Numbered from the stretch's first letter, positions 16,417 through 25,377 are shown. The stretch is 64,000 nt of DNA from Burkholderia cepacia (GCF_001718835.1 NZ_CP013444.1:2046001-2110000); one strand, 5' to 3'. Program-made: numbers and translations. Notes: generated from the letters alone by a model not told the origin.

Positions 16417-18105
16417 GTGACCACGAACAATCGTGATTCGAATCGAAAAGAATTCAATGTCGAACTACATCATGACCAATTCGGACGACTTGGATCGGGG
16501 ACTCTATACTTCGGAGGCAATCGGTGGGCCTGCGTAAATCTATCGATCTCAGATAGCGCTCCTGAGTTGCGTACGGGAGATGCCAAGTTCGACCTCGTCA
16601 AGGCCGTTACAGACGAAGGAACCACATTCTCCCTCTGCGACTGCAAAGCTAACGGCATTGCTCTTTACGCGGACTATGTGATCGACGGAGATCTGAGTGA
16701 AACAGAATTTGACTCAATCTCGATACGGTACAGCGACGTATCAGAATGGTTTCTCCGTTGGCGGACCGTTGACGGATCGGTCGGCGAAACGCTCACCTGG
16801 AAACGAATCCCGAAGGGTATCGACGTTACCGTCAAAACCGACACTGAGCACTTCGATTTACGAAGCGAATATCGTGCATCTCGACGCCAGCAAGGCGAGG
16901 ACCTGGTTCTCCATGAGCATGTGGAGTTTGTGCTTTCCGCGAAGAATGGCCGGTTCAGTGTTGCAGATGTAAAAGAAAAGGCCCATGAGCTTTCGTGCCT
17001 TCTTTCCATTTTGTTAGCCTATCCGGCAACTTTAGTGAGCGTTGTCGCTTCGCGAGGATCAGGTCACTATCATCGAATCTACTTTCCTACGTTCGAGCGG
17101 CCTGAACGTGACGAAGATGATCGTAACTTTTCGTTTCGTTGCTTTATCCAGCAATCAGCACTGGACGGCCGGTGGCAGTCAATTTTCGACCATTACTACC
17201 AGTCAAAGTATAGAAAAGTATGTTGGGTACGCTTGGCAGGCATGCAGCGGTACGAAGGGTTTTGGGAATATAAGGCGCTGGGGTATGTCAGCCTCTTGGA
17301 CAGCTATCTGAACATTCGGTTTGATGGAGAAAAGCGACCCGAACCTCAGCTTCCAGCGCAGAGGAAGGTGAACAGGTTCCGTCAGAGTCTGATCAATCAA
17401 CTTCCAGCTATGACTGACGAGCAAAGGGACAAGATCATCGAGATTGCAAGCCGTTCGTTTGCATCGGATGAATTCAGCTTAGGCGACAAGTATCGACTTG
17501 CCGTTGCCGCCACGGACCCTGATGTTACGAGGATCATCAACCTTTCATCGCCTGATTTCACGTTCATCAAAAAGATTCGCGACAGAGTTGCGCACGGAGA
17601 TGACCACGGCTTAAAACAGGAGCAGTATCCTATAGTAATTCGCACCGAATCGAAAATCGCGCTGCTTCTTACATACTGGGCATTCTTAGATTTCGGTCTC
17701 ACGGCCCAGGATTTCATCGATTGCTTGCAAAATACCCATAGCAGACTCAGACTTGCCGCCATGCCAGATAGTATTCATTTGGCTCGCGTTACTGGCAGCG
17801 CAGAATTTTTCCCAGTAACAATGGAAAAGCTTCAATTGCTTCGAGGTATCAAGGGACTAAGATTGCATGGATGTTGCCTAGAAGACAAGAATGGGGAACT
17901 CACATTTTCCGATGAGCTCACTGAGAGGTATGCTAATTGGATGCATGACCTGACCAAGACATCTGGCATACAAGATCCAGAGAAAATATTTGGAGTCGAC
18001 AAAGACAGGGCCAGATTTGTAAGCCAAGGTTACTTCGAGTGCGGCGACGAACGTCTCGCAGTGCATCACATTTGGATTATAAAATCAGCCACCTCTTCGA
18101 AATAA
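16417..18105 (+). CDS. ApeA-like HEPN-domain protein, probable anti-phage RNase
   Basis: 562-residue protein with lower GC than the core. Residues 1-300 resemble the beta-rich N-terminal domain of ApeA-type defence proteins (FGRLGSGTLYFGG, then a long region with YHRIYFPTF and a tryptophan-rich segment). Residues 310-460 form a helical HEPN domain whose nuclease motif is R388-x4-H393 in IRDRVAHGDD. In ApeA from E. coli such a protein cuts RNA and aborts phage infection. The GTG at 16417 is tentative; ribosome binding is weak. It stands alone beside an IS element and integrase remains, the usual setting of defence genes. The HEPN motif is seen; the ApeA link is family recall. Confidence 0.72.
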   Translation: MTTNNRDSNRKEFNVELHHDQFGRLGSGTLYFGGNRWACVNLSISDSAPELRTGDAKFDLVKAVTDEGTTFSLCDCKANGIALYADYVIDGDLSETEFDSISIRYSDVSEWFLRWRTVDGSVGETLTWKRIPKGIDVTVKTDTEHFDLRSEYRASRRQQGEDLVLHEHVEFVLSAKNGRFSVADVKEKAHELSCLLSILLAYPATLVSVVASRGSGHYHRIYFPTFERPERDEDDRNFSFRCFIQQSALDGRWQSIFDHYYQSKYRKVCWVRLAGMQRYEGFWEYKALGYVSLLDSYLNIRFDGEKRPEPQLPAQRKVNRFRQSLINQLPAMTDEQRDKIIEIASRSFASDEFSLGDKYRLAVAATDPDVTRIINLSSPDFTFIKKIRDRVAHGDDHGLKQEQYPIVIRTESKIALLLTYWAFLDFGLTAQDFIDCLQNTHSRLRLAAMPDSIHLARVTGSAEFFPVTMEKLQLLRGIKGLRLHGCCLEDKNGELTFSDELTERYANWMHDLTKTSGIQDPEKIFGVDKDRARFVSQGYFECGDERLAVHHIWIIKSATSSK

Positions 18106-18341
18106 CAAGACGTAGCCGAGCTATTCATTGGGAAGGAATTTGGCGCGCCATTCGTGCTCGGCACAAACAACTCAAGTACACCAGGACGACGAAGTCGAAT
18201 CACCACCCGCCGAGGTCAGACGCTTCCAGGATTCAAGTAGAACAAATTGATCCGCGATCTTGCGGCTGAATGACCGCTATCAAGCACAGCGATGGTCCCT
18301 TGCGAGTCGGCACGCGACATCCAAGGAAATCCACGAAAAAG

Positions 18342-18956
18342 CTAAATCAACCCATACCGCCGCAATTCATCCGCAAGCGCCCCCGCATCGACAAAGCGAT
18401 ACCCGATCAGTCCGGCAGCAACCGCCCCCGCGACATTCGCATCGGTATCGTCGATAAACAGCGTCGCATCCGGCCGCACACCAAGCGCCTCAACACAGCC
18501 GAGATAAGCACGCACAGCCGGCTTGACCGCACCGAACGACGCCGACGGATACACACGCGCACCAAACAGCCGCGCGACCTGCGGATTCAGATAGTCGAGA
18601 TGATCGGTAACAAGCCGGCAGTTGTTCGTAAGCACCGCGATCGGGCACCTCCCCGCAACCTGCTCCGCCAGCGCGAGCGTGTCAGGATTCGGCGTAATCG
18701 ACGCATGACGAGCATCGAGCCACACATCGCAACTGACGCGGCATTTCAGCAAATCACCGAGCGCGTCCAGATACGCATCCGGCGTAATCTCACCGGCATC
18801 CGCGCGCGCTTCGAGACCGGACTCCCAGATCGCGTAGCGCACGGCCTCCGGCGGCCGGCCCGTGAGCGCCGACAGCCGCGCGACCCGCGCCGCGCGATCG
18901 TAGTGCGTCAGCACGCCCTCCATATCGAACAGCACCCACTCGATCGGCACGCTCAT
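18342..18956 (-). CDS. HAD-superfamily hydrolase (class IA phosphatase-like)
   Basis: 204 residues with the four HAD motifs: motif I FDMEGVL at residues 10-16, motif II VLTNN, the motif III lysine in FGAVKPA, and motif IV LFIDDTDANV. The nucleophile aspartate is present, but the usual second acid DxDG is DxEG here, a change known in some phosphatase members. A helical cap (about 17-95) marks subclass IA. Cytosolic phosphatase of unknown substrate. The ATG at 18956 has GAGGAGG upstream. It lies 20 bp downstream of the MerR gene on the same strand, so the two may be co-transcribed. Confidence 0.85.
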   Translation of the reverse strand: MSVPIEWVLFDMEGVLTHYDRAARVARLSALTGRPPEAVRYAIWESGLEARADAGEITPDAYLDALGDLLKCRVSCDVWLDARHASITPNPDTLALAEQVAGRCPIAVLTNNCRLVTDHLDYLNPQVARLFGARVYPSASFGAVKPAVRAYLGCVEALGVRPDATLFIDDTDANVAGAVAAGLIGYRFVDAGALADELRRYGLI

Positions 18957-18976
18957 CGCGCCTCCTCGGGCTGAAT

Positions 18977-19411
18977 TCACGCGCCGACTGTACCGGCTGG
19001 TTTCGCACGACGCGTGGAACCGCGGTGCTCGGCAATGCGCAGCAGCTTCTGGAAACTCGGGCATTGCAGATGGCTCGGCGCGGGACACGCCGCCGCGTGC
19101 CGCAGCGCATCGCGCACGGCGCCGAGACGGCGGATCGTGCGGTCGAGTTCGTCGGCTTTCGCATCGAGCTTCGCGCGGTCGATATCGGGCTCGCCGCCCG
19201 CGCCGAACATCGCGCCGATCTCGTCGAGCGAGAACCCTGCCTCGCGACCGAGCGCGATCAGCGCGAGCCGCTGCAGCACGGCCTGATCGTACTGCCGCCG
19301 CAACCCGCGACGCCCGTTCGACGCGATCAGCCCCTTTTCCTCGTAGTAGCGCAGCGTCGACGCGGGCAATCCCGAGCGCCGCGCCACGTCCGCGATGTCC
19401 AAACGGCTCAT
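18977..19411 (-). CDS. MerR-family transcriptional regulator
   Basis: 144-residue activator with the winged helix at the N-terminus: LDIADVARRSGLPASTLRYYEEKGLI, then a long dimerisation helix and the effector end. The last 35 residues hold one cysteine in ACPAPSHLQCP (two cysteines within ten residues), which might sense thiols or metals. MerR proteins bind the spacer of a stretched promoter and untwist it. Exactly such a promoter lies just upstream, facing the divergent DUF2938 gene. The ATG at 19411 begins MSRLDIADVA, a normal family start. Confidence 0.9.
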   Translation of the reverse strand: MSRLDIADVARRSGLPASTLRYYEEKGLIASNGRRGLRRQYDQAVLQRLALIALGREAGFSLDEIGAMFGAGGEPDIDRAKLDAKADELDRTIRRLGAVRDALRHAAACPAPSHLQCPSFQKLLRIAEHRGSTRRAKPAGTVGA

Positions 19412-19413
19412 GC

Positions 19414-19444
19414 TTGACCTCAAGTGAACTTGAAGTTGCAAGAT
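19414..19444 (+). promoter_or_regulatory. MerR-type promoter/operator, 19-bp spacer
   Basis: TTGACC (19414-19419) and CAAGAT (19439-19444) are separated by 19 bp, longer than the normal 17, as in MerR-controlled promoters. The spacer holds the near-perfect dyad ACCTCAAGT-GA-ACTTGAAGT at 19417-19436. It faces the DUF2938 gene and begins three bases upstream of the merR start, so it probably also represses merR. Confidence 0.75.
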
Positions 19445-19542
19445 AGTCGCTCGCTCCCATCGAAACAAGCCGGAATTGCCATGAAACCGATCCAAACCCC
19501 ACGTCGCGCCGACGCATCCAGCCCCTACATCAGAGGCAAACA

Positions 19543-20040
19543 ATGAACGACACGGCCGACGCCCTGCTCCACCTGCTGCTGATCGGCACGGGCGCCACGC
19601 TCGTGATGGATCTGTGGGCGCTGTTCCGCCGGCGTGCATTCGGCATTCCGTCGCTCGACTATGCACTGGTCGGCCGCTGGATCGGTCACATGACGCAAGG
19701 CCGGTTCCGGCACGCGTCGATCGTCGCGGCGGCGCCGGTGCGGCACGAACGGCCGCTGGGCTGGATCGCGCATTACGCGATCGGCATCGCGTTCGCGGTG
19801 CTGCCCGTCGCGCTTGCGGGAACGCATTGGATCAGCGCGCCCACGCTGCTGCCTGCGCTCGTCGCCGGCCTCGCCAGCGTGGTCGCGCCGTTGTTCGTGA
19901 TGCAGCCCGCGTTCGGCTTCGGCATCGCGGCGTCGCGCACGCCGCACCCCGGCGTCGCGCGCCGGCGCAGTCTCGTCACGCATCTGTCGTACGGGCTGGG
20001 GCTGTATGTCGCCGCGCAGGTGCTCACGCTGATGCGATGA
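19543..20040 (+). CDS. DUF2938 family membrane protein
   Basis: 165-residue inner-membrane protein with four hydrophobic helices (about 8-25, 75-92, 98-118, 145-163). The segment DLWALFRRRAFGIPSLDYALVGRWIGHM is the family signature. Function is unknown. It is divergent from the MerR gene and preceded by the stretched MerR-type promoter, so it is probably the activated target. A membrane role in responding to the MerR signal is likely, by inference. Confidence 0.85.
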   Translation: MNDTADALLHLLLIGTGATLVMDLWALFRRRAFGIPSLDYALVGRWIGHMTQGRFRHASIVAAAPVRHERPLGWIAHYAIGIAFAVLPVALAGTHWISAPTLLPALVAGLASVVAPLFVMQPAFGFGIAASRTPHPGVARRRSLVTHLSYGLGLYVAAQVLTLMR

Positions 20041-20052
20041 CGTCGAACCCGG

Positions 20053-21567
20053 TCAACCCTTCATCGTCCCCGTGCGCACGTAGCGCTCGTGCCACGACAG
20101 CGCCTCGGCGAGCAGGTGCGGCGTGTGCTTGCCGAAGCTTTCGCGCGACGCACGCTCGAAGTAGTCCTCGAGCATCGGCCGGTAGTCGGGATGCGCGCAG
20201 GTCGCGATGATCTTGCGTGCACGCTGCTTCGGCGACAGGCCGCGCAGGTCCGCGAGGCCCTGCTCGGTGACGACCACCGCGACGTCGTGCTCGGTATGGT
20301 CGACGTGGCTCGCCATCGGCACGATCCGCGAAATCGCGCCGCCCTTCGCGGTACTCGCCGACATGAAGCACGACAGGTAACCGTTGCGCGCGAAGTCGCC
20401 CGAACCGCCGATGCCGTTCTGGATCTTCGTGCCCATCACGTGCGTGGAGTTCACGTTGCCGTAGATGTCGGCCTCGATCATCCCGTTCATCGCCATGCAG
20501 CCGAGACGGCGCACGAGTTCCGGATGGTTGCTGATCTCCTGCGGGCGCAGCACGATCTTCTCGCGGAACGTCGCGATTTCGTCGGCGAAGCGCTGCACGG
20601 CGGCCGGGCTCAGCGACAGCGCGGTGGCCGATGCGAAGCTCAGCGTGCCGTCCTGGAGCAGGTCGAGCATGCCGTCCTGGATCACCTCGGTGTAAGCGGT
20701 CAGGTTCGAGAAGCCGGCCGAGCTCAGCTCCGCGAGCACCGCGTTCGTGATGTTGCCGACGCCCGACTGCAGCGGCAGCAGGTTTTCCGGCAGGCGGCCG
20801 CGCTTCACTTCATGGCGCAGGAAGTCGATCAGTTGCAGCGCGATCTGCTTCGACGTCGCGTCCGGCGCGGAGAATGCGTTGCTGCGGTCCGGCGCATCGG
20901 TCTCGACGATCGCGACGATCTTGTCGGCCGGGCAGCGCAGGTACGGCTCGCCGATCCGGTCGTCGCTCTTCGTCAGCGGAATCGGCTTGCGGTGCGGCGG
21001 CAGCGCGGTGCCGTAATAGACGTCGTGCATCCCGTCGAGGCCGAGCGGCTGGCGCGCGTTGACTTCGAGGATCACGTGCTTCGCGCGTTCGAGCCACGTC
21101 TTGTTATTGCCGATCGAGGCGGACGGAATCAGCAGCCCGTCCTCGCGGATGCCCGCGACTTCGACGATCGCGACATCGAGATCGCCGTACAGCCCGAACC
21201 ATGCGTATTGCGCGACGTGGCTCAGGTGGACGTCCTGGTAGTCGACTTCGCCGCCGTTGATCTTGTCGCGCAGCGTCGGGTCGGACTGGTACGGCAGGCG
21301 CATCGAGATGCCGTTGGTGCGGGCGAGCGCGCCGTCGAGTTCCGGTGCGGTCGACGCGCCCGTCAGCACGTTGATCCGGAAGTCCTCGCCGCGCGCGTGC
21401 GCCGCGTCGATGTGGGCGGCGAGCGCGGCCGGAACCGCCTTCGGATAGCCCGACCCCGTGAAGCCGCTCATGGCGACGGTCATGCCGGGACGGATCAGCG
21501 CGGCGGCTTCGTCGGCGGTGCGGACGAGCGAACGCAGGGCGGGAGCGAGGATGCGTGATGAAGACAT
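20053..21567 (-). CDS. Acetyl-CoA hydrolase/transferase family protein (succinyl-CoA:acetate CoA-transferase type)
   Basis: 504-residue class I CoA-transferase, matching the length of the succinate/acetate CoA-transferase group. It moves CoA between acyl groups through a glutamyl-CoA intermediate; the candidate glutamate is in NLTAYTEVIQDG (about residue 290). Glycine loops GMTVAMSGFTGSGYPK near the start and IGGSGDFARNGYLS in the second half bind CoA. Cytosolic; balances acetyl-CoA, acetate and succinyl-CoA. The ATG at 21567 starts MSSSRIL; upstream codons in frame are low quality. It is convergent with DUF2938 and divergent from the phosphonate operon. Confidence 0.9.
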   Translation of the reverse strand: MSSSRILAPALRSLVRTADEAAALIRPGMTVAMSGFTGSGYPKAVPAALAAHIDAAHARGEDFRINVLTGASTAPELDGALARTNGISMRLPYQSDPTLRDKINGGEVDYQDVHLSHVAQYAWFGLYGDLDVAIVEVAGIREDGLLIPSASIGNNKTWLERAKHVILEVNARQPLGLDGMHDVYYGTALPPHRKPIPLTKSDDRIGEPYLRCPADKIVAIVETDAPDRSNAFSAPDATSKQIALQLIDFLRHEVKRGRLPENLLPLQSGVGNITNAVLAELSSAGFSNLTAYTEVIQDGMLDLLQDGTLSFASATALSLSPAAVQRFADEIATFREKIVLRPQEISNHPELVRRLGCMAMNGMIEADIYGNVNSTHVMGTKIQNGIGGSGDFARNGYLSCFMSASTAKGGAISRIVPMASHVDHTEHDVAVVVTEQGLADLRGLSPKQRARKIIATCAHPDYRPMLEDYFERASRESFGKHTPHLLAEALSWHERYVRTGTMKG

Positions 21568-22032
21568 GGCAGTTTGAACGAATGCGTTTTGGTCTGTCGT
21601 TGACGTCGCTGGGGGTGTCTCCTGAGCGGCGTGGAAACCCTGGGGCCGCGGTCGGCGGCCGGCACCACAGGCACGGTCGGAGTATCTCAGAGGCCGCATC
21701 GGCGAAATGTCCGCCGGATGCAAAAGACCCTTTCGGAAATTGCCGCGTATCGAACGGCCGTTCTGTGACAGGCGGCGGATTGTCGCCCGATGCGCGCACG
21801 GCCGGCATGATCGGCGTCAAGCGTGCGCGGCGGAGGCCGCCCGGCCCCTGCCCGGTTCGTCGACGGCGCGCCTTGCGCATGCGGGCGGCGACGACGAAAC
21901 TTCAACATAACGCGCCGCTGCGGCGCGGACGGAGCGGAACGGCCCCGTGCGCACCATATGTGTGCCTGCCGTGCACGCATGGCGCGCAAAGTCCTTCCGA
22001 AATGGCCGGTAACACCGGAAAATGTCAGGAGA
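21568..22032. other. Divergent intergenic region
   Basis: About 465 bases between the CoA-transferase start and the phosphonate operon promoter. Long frames pass through, but they are GC-driven and without motifs. No RNA gene was recognised. It should hold the leftward promoter. Confidence 0.45.
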
Positions 22033-22061
22033 TTGAGCGGAAAAAAGCAACAAATTACAAT
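22033..22061 (+). promoter_or_regulatory. Sigma-70 promoter of the phosphonate operon
   Basis: TTGAGC at 22033-22038 and TACAAT at 22056-22061 have a 17-bp A-rich spacer, close to consensus. Transcription would start near 22068, only about a dozen bases before the first ATG at 22080, so the leader is very short and lacks a clear ribosome-binding site. Confidence 0.6.
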
Positions 22062-22079
22062 TCCGTATATATTTCGCCG

Positions 22080-22769
22080 ATGGACCAAAGAAAAACCGCC
22101 ACACGTTCCGAACCGCCCCTGCCACGCACCTGGGATGCGCGGCTCGCGCGCTCGCTTGTCCGACCGCTCGTCGACACGCCCGTCACCCCGAATCACCTCA
22201 CCACCGTTCGTCTGCTGATCGGCCTCGCCGGCGCCTGGTGCCTCGCGCACGGCGGCTTCGGCTGGAGCAATGCAGGCGCGTTCCTGATCGTGCTGTCGAA
22301 CTTCGTCGACCACACCGACGGCGAGCTCGCCCGCATCAGCGGGAAATCCAGCAAGATCGGTCATTTTTACGACCTCGCGGCGGACGCGCTCGTCACGATC
22401 GCGCTGTTCGTCAGCATGGGCGTCGGCATCGTCGCCCAGGGCGGCCAGATGGCCGCGTCGCCGGTGCTGCTCGGCGCGGTGGCGGGCGCCGCCGTCGCGC
22501 TGATCTTCTTCCTGCGCATGCGGATCGAATCGATCGCCGGCAAGGCCGGCACCAAGCAGGCGTTCGCCGGCGGCTTCGAAACCGAAGACGTGCTGTACCT
22601 GCTGCCGCTCGTGACGCTCTTCGACGGCGTCGAGCCGTTCCTGCTCGCGGCGTCGATCGGCGCGCCGCTGTTCGCCGCATGGGTCGTGATCGACTGGTGG
22701 CGCATCGTGCGGCGCGGCAACCGCGGCAACCTCTCGCAGAATCCAACCGAAATCCAGGCTTCCAAATGA
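22080..22769 (+). CDS. CDP-alcohol phosphatidyltransferase, probable phosphonolipid headgroup transferase
   Basis: 229-residue integral membrane enzyme. The complete family motif D-x2-DG-x2-AR-x8-G-x3-D-x3-D is present, running from DHTDGELAR to GHFYDLAAD at about residues 79-104, with all metal- and CDP-binding aspartates. Hydrophobic helices flank it. Such enzymes transfer a phospho- or phosphono-alcohol from a CDP carrier to a second alcohol. Beside PEP mutase and cytidylyltransferase genes, the likely reaction joins CMP-activated aminoethylphosphonate to a lipid alcohol. It starts the seven-gene operon and overlaps the next gene (ATGA). Family certain, substrate inferred. Confidence 0.87.
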   Translation: MDQRKTATRSEPPLPRTWDARLARSLVRPLVDTPVTPNHLTTVRLLIGLAGAWCLAHGGFGWSNAGAFLIVLSNFVDHTDGELARISGKSSKIGHFYDLAADALVTIALFVSMGVGIVAQGGQMAASPVLLGAVAGAAVALIFFLRMRIESIAGKAGTKQAFAGGFETEDVLYLLPLVTLFDGVEPFLLAASIGAPLFAAWVVIDWWRIVRRGNRGNLSQNPTEIQASK

Positions 22770-23575
22770 CTCCTAGCACGCGCGACGACTCCGTGCTGAG
22801 CCCGGCACGCCCCGCGCCTGCGCGCGCGGCCGCGGCCGATCCCGATCGCACCGTGGCCGACTGCGTCGGCTCGCTCGACCTCGACCGCCTGCGCGGCGAC
22901 TACACGCGCCAGGGCTCGTTCCTGTACCTCGACGCCTTCCTGCCGGCCGACGCGCACGCGAAGCTCGCGGCGGCCGCCCGCGCGATGCAGGCCGGCCTGA
23001 ACCGCAATTACCTGCCCGGCCACAAGCAGGGCGGCAGCGTGAGCCGCCACACGATCGACGAGCAGGCGCCGTACATCGCCGAACTGTACCGCTCGAAGGC
23101 ACTCATCTCCTTCCTCGAGAAGGTGACGGGCGACAAGCTGATGCTGTCGCCGGACGACGATCCGCACGCGTATGCGCTGTATTACTACACGAAGCCCGGC
23201 GACCACATCGGCTGGCATTACGACACGTCGTACTACGACGGCCGGCGCTATACGCTGCTGATCGGCGTGATCGACGAATCGTCGTGCCGGCTCGACTACG
23301 AGCTGCATACGCGCAATCCGGACGTGGCCGACGAGCCGGGCTCCGTCCAGATCGCCGACGGCGGCATCGTGCTGTTCGACGGCGACAAGCTGCGCCACCG
23401 CATCACGCCGCTGGGCCAGAACGAGATGCGCGTGTCGCTCACCTTCGAATACGTGACGAACCCCGGCATGCGCCCGTGGAAGCGCTTCATCTCGAACATG
23501 AAGGATGCGATCGCGTATTTCGGCTTCCGCCAGGTCTTCAAGCAACTGGCGACGCGACGCCCGACCGGGTCATGA
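22766..23575 (+). CDS. Fe(II)/2-oxoglutarate-dependent oxygenase in the phosphonate operon
   Basis: 269-residue protein whose last 150 residues form a double-stranded beta-helix. Iron ligands are visible as His151 and Asp153 (GWHYDTSYY) and His211 (LRHRITPL), with Arg222 (MRVSLTF) placed to bind 2-oxoglutarate. The first 45 residues are Ala/Pro-rich and probably disordered. Likely a cytosolic hydroxylase. In this operon the substrate may be the phosphonate headgroup (1-hydroxy-2-aminoethylphosphonate is known in some lipids) or the lipid chain; this is inference. The start overlaps the upstream stop and the end overlaps the next start, both as ATGA. Confidence 0.85.
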   Translation: MTPSTRDDSVLSPARPAPARAAAADPDRTVADCVGSLDLDRLRGDYTRQGSFLYLDAFLPADAHAKLAAAARAMQAGLNRNYLPGHKQGGSVSRHTIDEQAPYIAELYRSKALISFLEKVTGDKLMLSPDDDPHAYALYYYTKPGDHIGWHYDTSYYDGRRYTLLIGVIDESSCRLDYELHTRNPDVADEPGSVQIADGGIVLFDGDKLRHRITPLGQNEMRVSLTFEYVTNPGMRPWKRFISNMKDAIAYFGFRQVFKQLATRRPTGS

Positions 23576-24573
23576 CACGCGCCGGCCTGATCCTGCTGTC
23601 CCTCGGGACCGCACTCTTCGTCGCACTCCTCGCCTGGCAGGGTGTCGGCGCGGTTGCGTCCACGTTCCTCGCGGCCGGCTGGGGGCTCGCGCTCGTCGCG
23701 GCGTTCCACGTCGTGCCGCTCGTAATCGACGCGATGGCGATCTCCGTGATGTTCCGCCACGGCCAGCCCGGCGCCGAACTCGGCAATGCGCTGCGCGCGC
23801 GCTGGGTCGGCGAATCGGTGAACAGCCTGCTGCCCGCCGGGCAGATCGGCGGCCCCGTGCTGATGGTGCGCCACCTCGCGCAGCGCGGCACGCGGATGGC
23901 CGACGCGGCGGCCGCCGTCACCGTCAGCACGACGATGCAGGCGCTCTCGCAAATGGCGTTCGCGCTGATCGGCATCGCCGCGTTCAGCCTGTATGCCACG
24001 CACGAATCGGTCGCGCACCTGCGCACGCCCGCGCTGATCGCCACCGGCGTGCTCGGCGCCCTCGCCGCGCTGTTCTACGTCGCGCAGCGGCGCGGGCTGT
24101 TCGGCCGCGGCCTGCGCCTCGCGTCGAAGCTGCTCGGCCCGCGCGACTGGTCGTCGCTGGCGACCCGCGCCGACGCGATCGACGACGCGGTCGGCACGCT
24201 GTACCGCGATCGTGCGAAGGTCGCGAAGACGTTCGCACTGAGTCTCGTCGGCTGGATCGTCGGCACCGCGGAAGTGTGGCTCGCGCTGCACTTCCTCGGG
24301 CACCCGGTGAGCTGGCTCGACGCGCTGCTGCTCGAGAGCGTCGGCCAGGCCATTCGTGGCGCGGCCTTCGCGATCCCGGGCTCGCTCGGCGCGCAGGAAG
24401 GCGGCTACCTGCTGCTCGCGCCGCTGGTCGGACTGCCGCCCGACGCGGCGCTCGCGCTGTCGCTCGCGAAGCGCGCGCGCGAACTCGCGCTTGGCCTGCC
24501 CGGCCTGCTCTATCTGCATTTCAGTGAAAGAAACTGGCAGCGGCGCCGTGCGCCGCAGCCGCTCGCCGACTGA
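23572..24573 (+). CDS. HpnL-like/UPF0104 polytopic membrane protein, possible lipid flippase
   Basis: 333-residue inner-membrane protein with about eight helices, of the family that includes HpnL and the flippase domain of MprF (lysylphosphatidylglycerol synthase TM region). Signature pieces are SLLPAGQIGGPVLMVRHLAQRG (about 85-106) and AFAIPGSLGAQEGGYLLL (about 263-280). Members are linked to moving or modifying lipids across the membrane. Coupled by ATGA to the oxygenase gene in a phosphonate-lipid-like operon, it is a good candidate to flip the finished lipid outward. That role is inferred. Confidence 0.82.
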   Translation: MTRAGLILLSLGTALFVALLAWQGVGAVASTFLAAGWGLALVAAFHVVPLVIDAMAISVMFRHGQPGAELGNALRARWVGESVNSLLPAGQIGGPVLMVRHLAQRGTRMADAAAAVTVSTTMQALSQMAFALIGIAAFSLYATHESVAHLRTPALIATGVLGALAALFYVAQRRGLFGRGLRLASKLLGPRDWSSLATRADAIDDAVGTLYRDRAKVAKTFALSLVGWIVGTAEVWLALHFLGHPVSWLDALLLESVGQAIRGAAFAIPGSLGAQEGGYLLLAPLVGLPPDAALALSLAKRARELALGLPGLLYLHFSERNWQRRRAPQPLAD

Positions 24574-24609
24574 TCGTTCAGATCCGCCGGCTTTTTGGTT
24601 GGAGAACCC

Positions 24610-25377
24610 ATGCGAGCCATCATTCTTGCGGCAGGCCTCGGCTTGCGCCTGCAACAACCGCCCGAGGCACAGTTCCCGAAGTGCCTGCTGCGCTTCGACG
24701 ACGTGTCGCTGCTCGAGCGCCATCTGCGCGTGCTCGATGCCGCGGGCGTCGACGAAATCGTGCTCGGGCTCGGCTTCCAGGCCGAGAAGGTCGAGCAGGA
24801 ATTGAAGCGCCTCGGCCGCCATGCCGAGATCGTGATCAACGAACGCTACGACCTCGGCAGCGTGCTGACCGTGCATACCGTCGCCGATGCGATGACGCGC
24901 GGCGGCGACGTGCTGTTGATGGACGCCGACGTGCTGTATGACGAGAACATCCTGCACGCGCTGGTGGCCGATGCCGACAAGGCGGTCGATCGCCTGCTGA
25001 TCGACCGCGACTTCGAGGCCGGCGACGAACCCGTCAAGCTGTGCCTGAAGAACGGCGTGCCGGTCGAGCTGCGCAAGCAGCTCGCGGTCGACCTCGAATA
25101 CGACACGATCGGCGAATCGGTCGGCTTCTTCCGCTTCACCGAAGGTACCGCGCGCCGCCTCGCGACGATCGTCGCGGGCTACGTCGACAGCGGCCGCGCG
25201 AACATGCCGCACGAGGAAGCCGTGCGCGACCTGCTGCTCGAAGGCGGTCACTCGTTCGACGTCGCCGACGTCACCGGCTCGCCGTGGATCGAGATCGACT
25301 TCCCGAACGACGTCGCCCGCGCCACCCAAGACATCCTTCCCCTGATTCAACGCACCACCGCAGGAGTCGCACGATGA
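24610..25377 (+). CDS. Nucleotidyltransferase (sugar-phosphate/phosphonate cytidylyltransferase-like)
   Basis: 255-residue NTP transferase. The start IILAAGLGLRL with FPKCLL some 15 residues later is the nucleotide loop; VLLMDADVLYD at about residue 100-110 carries the metal-binding aspartate, and WIEIDFPNDVARA near the end is a typical closing motif. The ATG at 24610 is chosen over an earlier GTG because GGAG precedes it. The probable job is to activate aminoethylphosphonate with CTP, or to make the partner CDP-alcohol. The PEP mutase downstream also has such a domain, so the two may divide these tasks. Overlaps the next gene (ATGA). Confidence 0.83.
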   Translation: MRAIILAAGLGLRLQQPPEAQFPKCLLRFDDVSLLERHLRVLDAAGVDEIVLGLGFQAEKVEQELKRLGRHAEIVINERYDLGSVLTVHTVADAMTRGGDVLLMDADVLYDENILHALVADADKAVDRLLIDRDFEAGDEPVKLCLKNGVPVELRKQLAVDLEYDTIGESVGFFRFTEGTARRLATIVAGYVDSGRANMPHEEAVRDLLLEGGHSFDVADVTGSPWIEIDFPNDVARATQDILPLIQRTTAGVAR

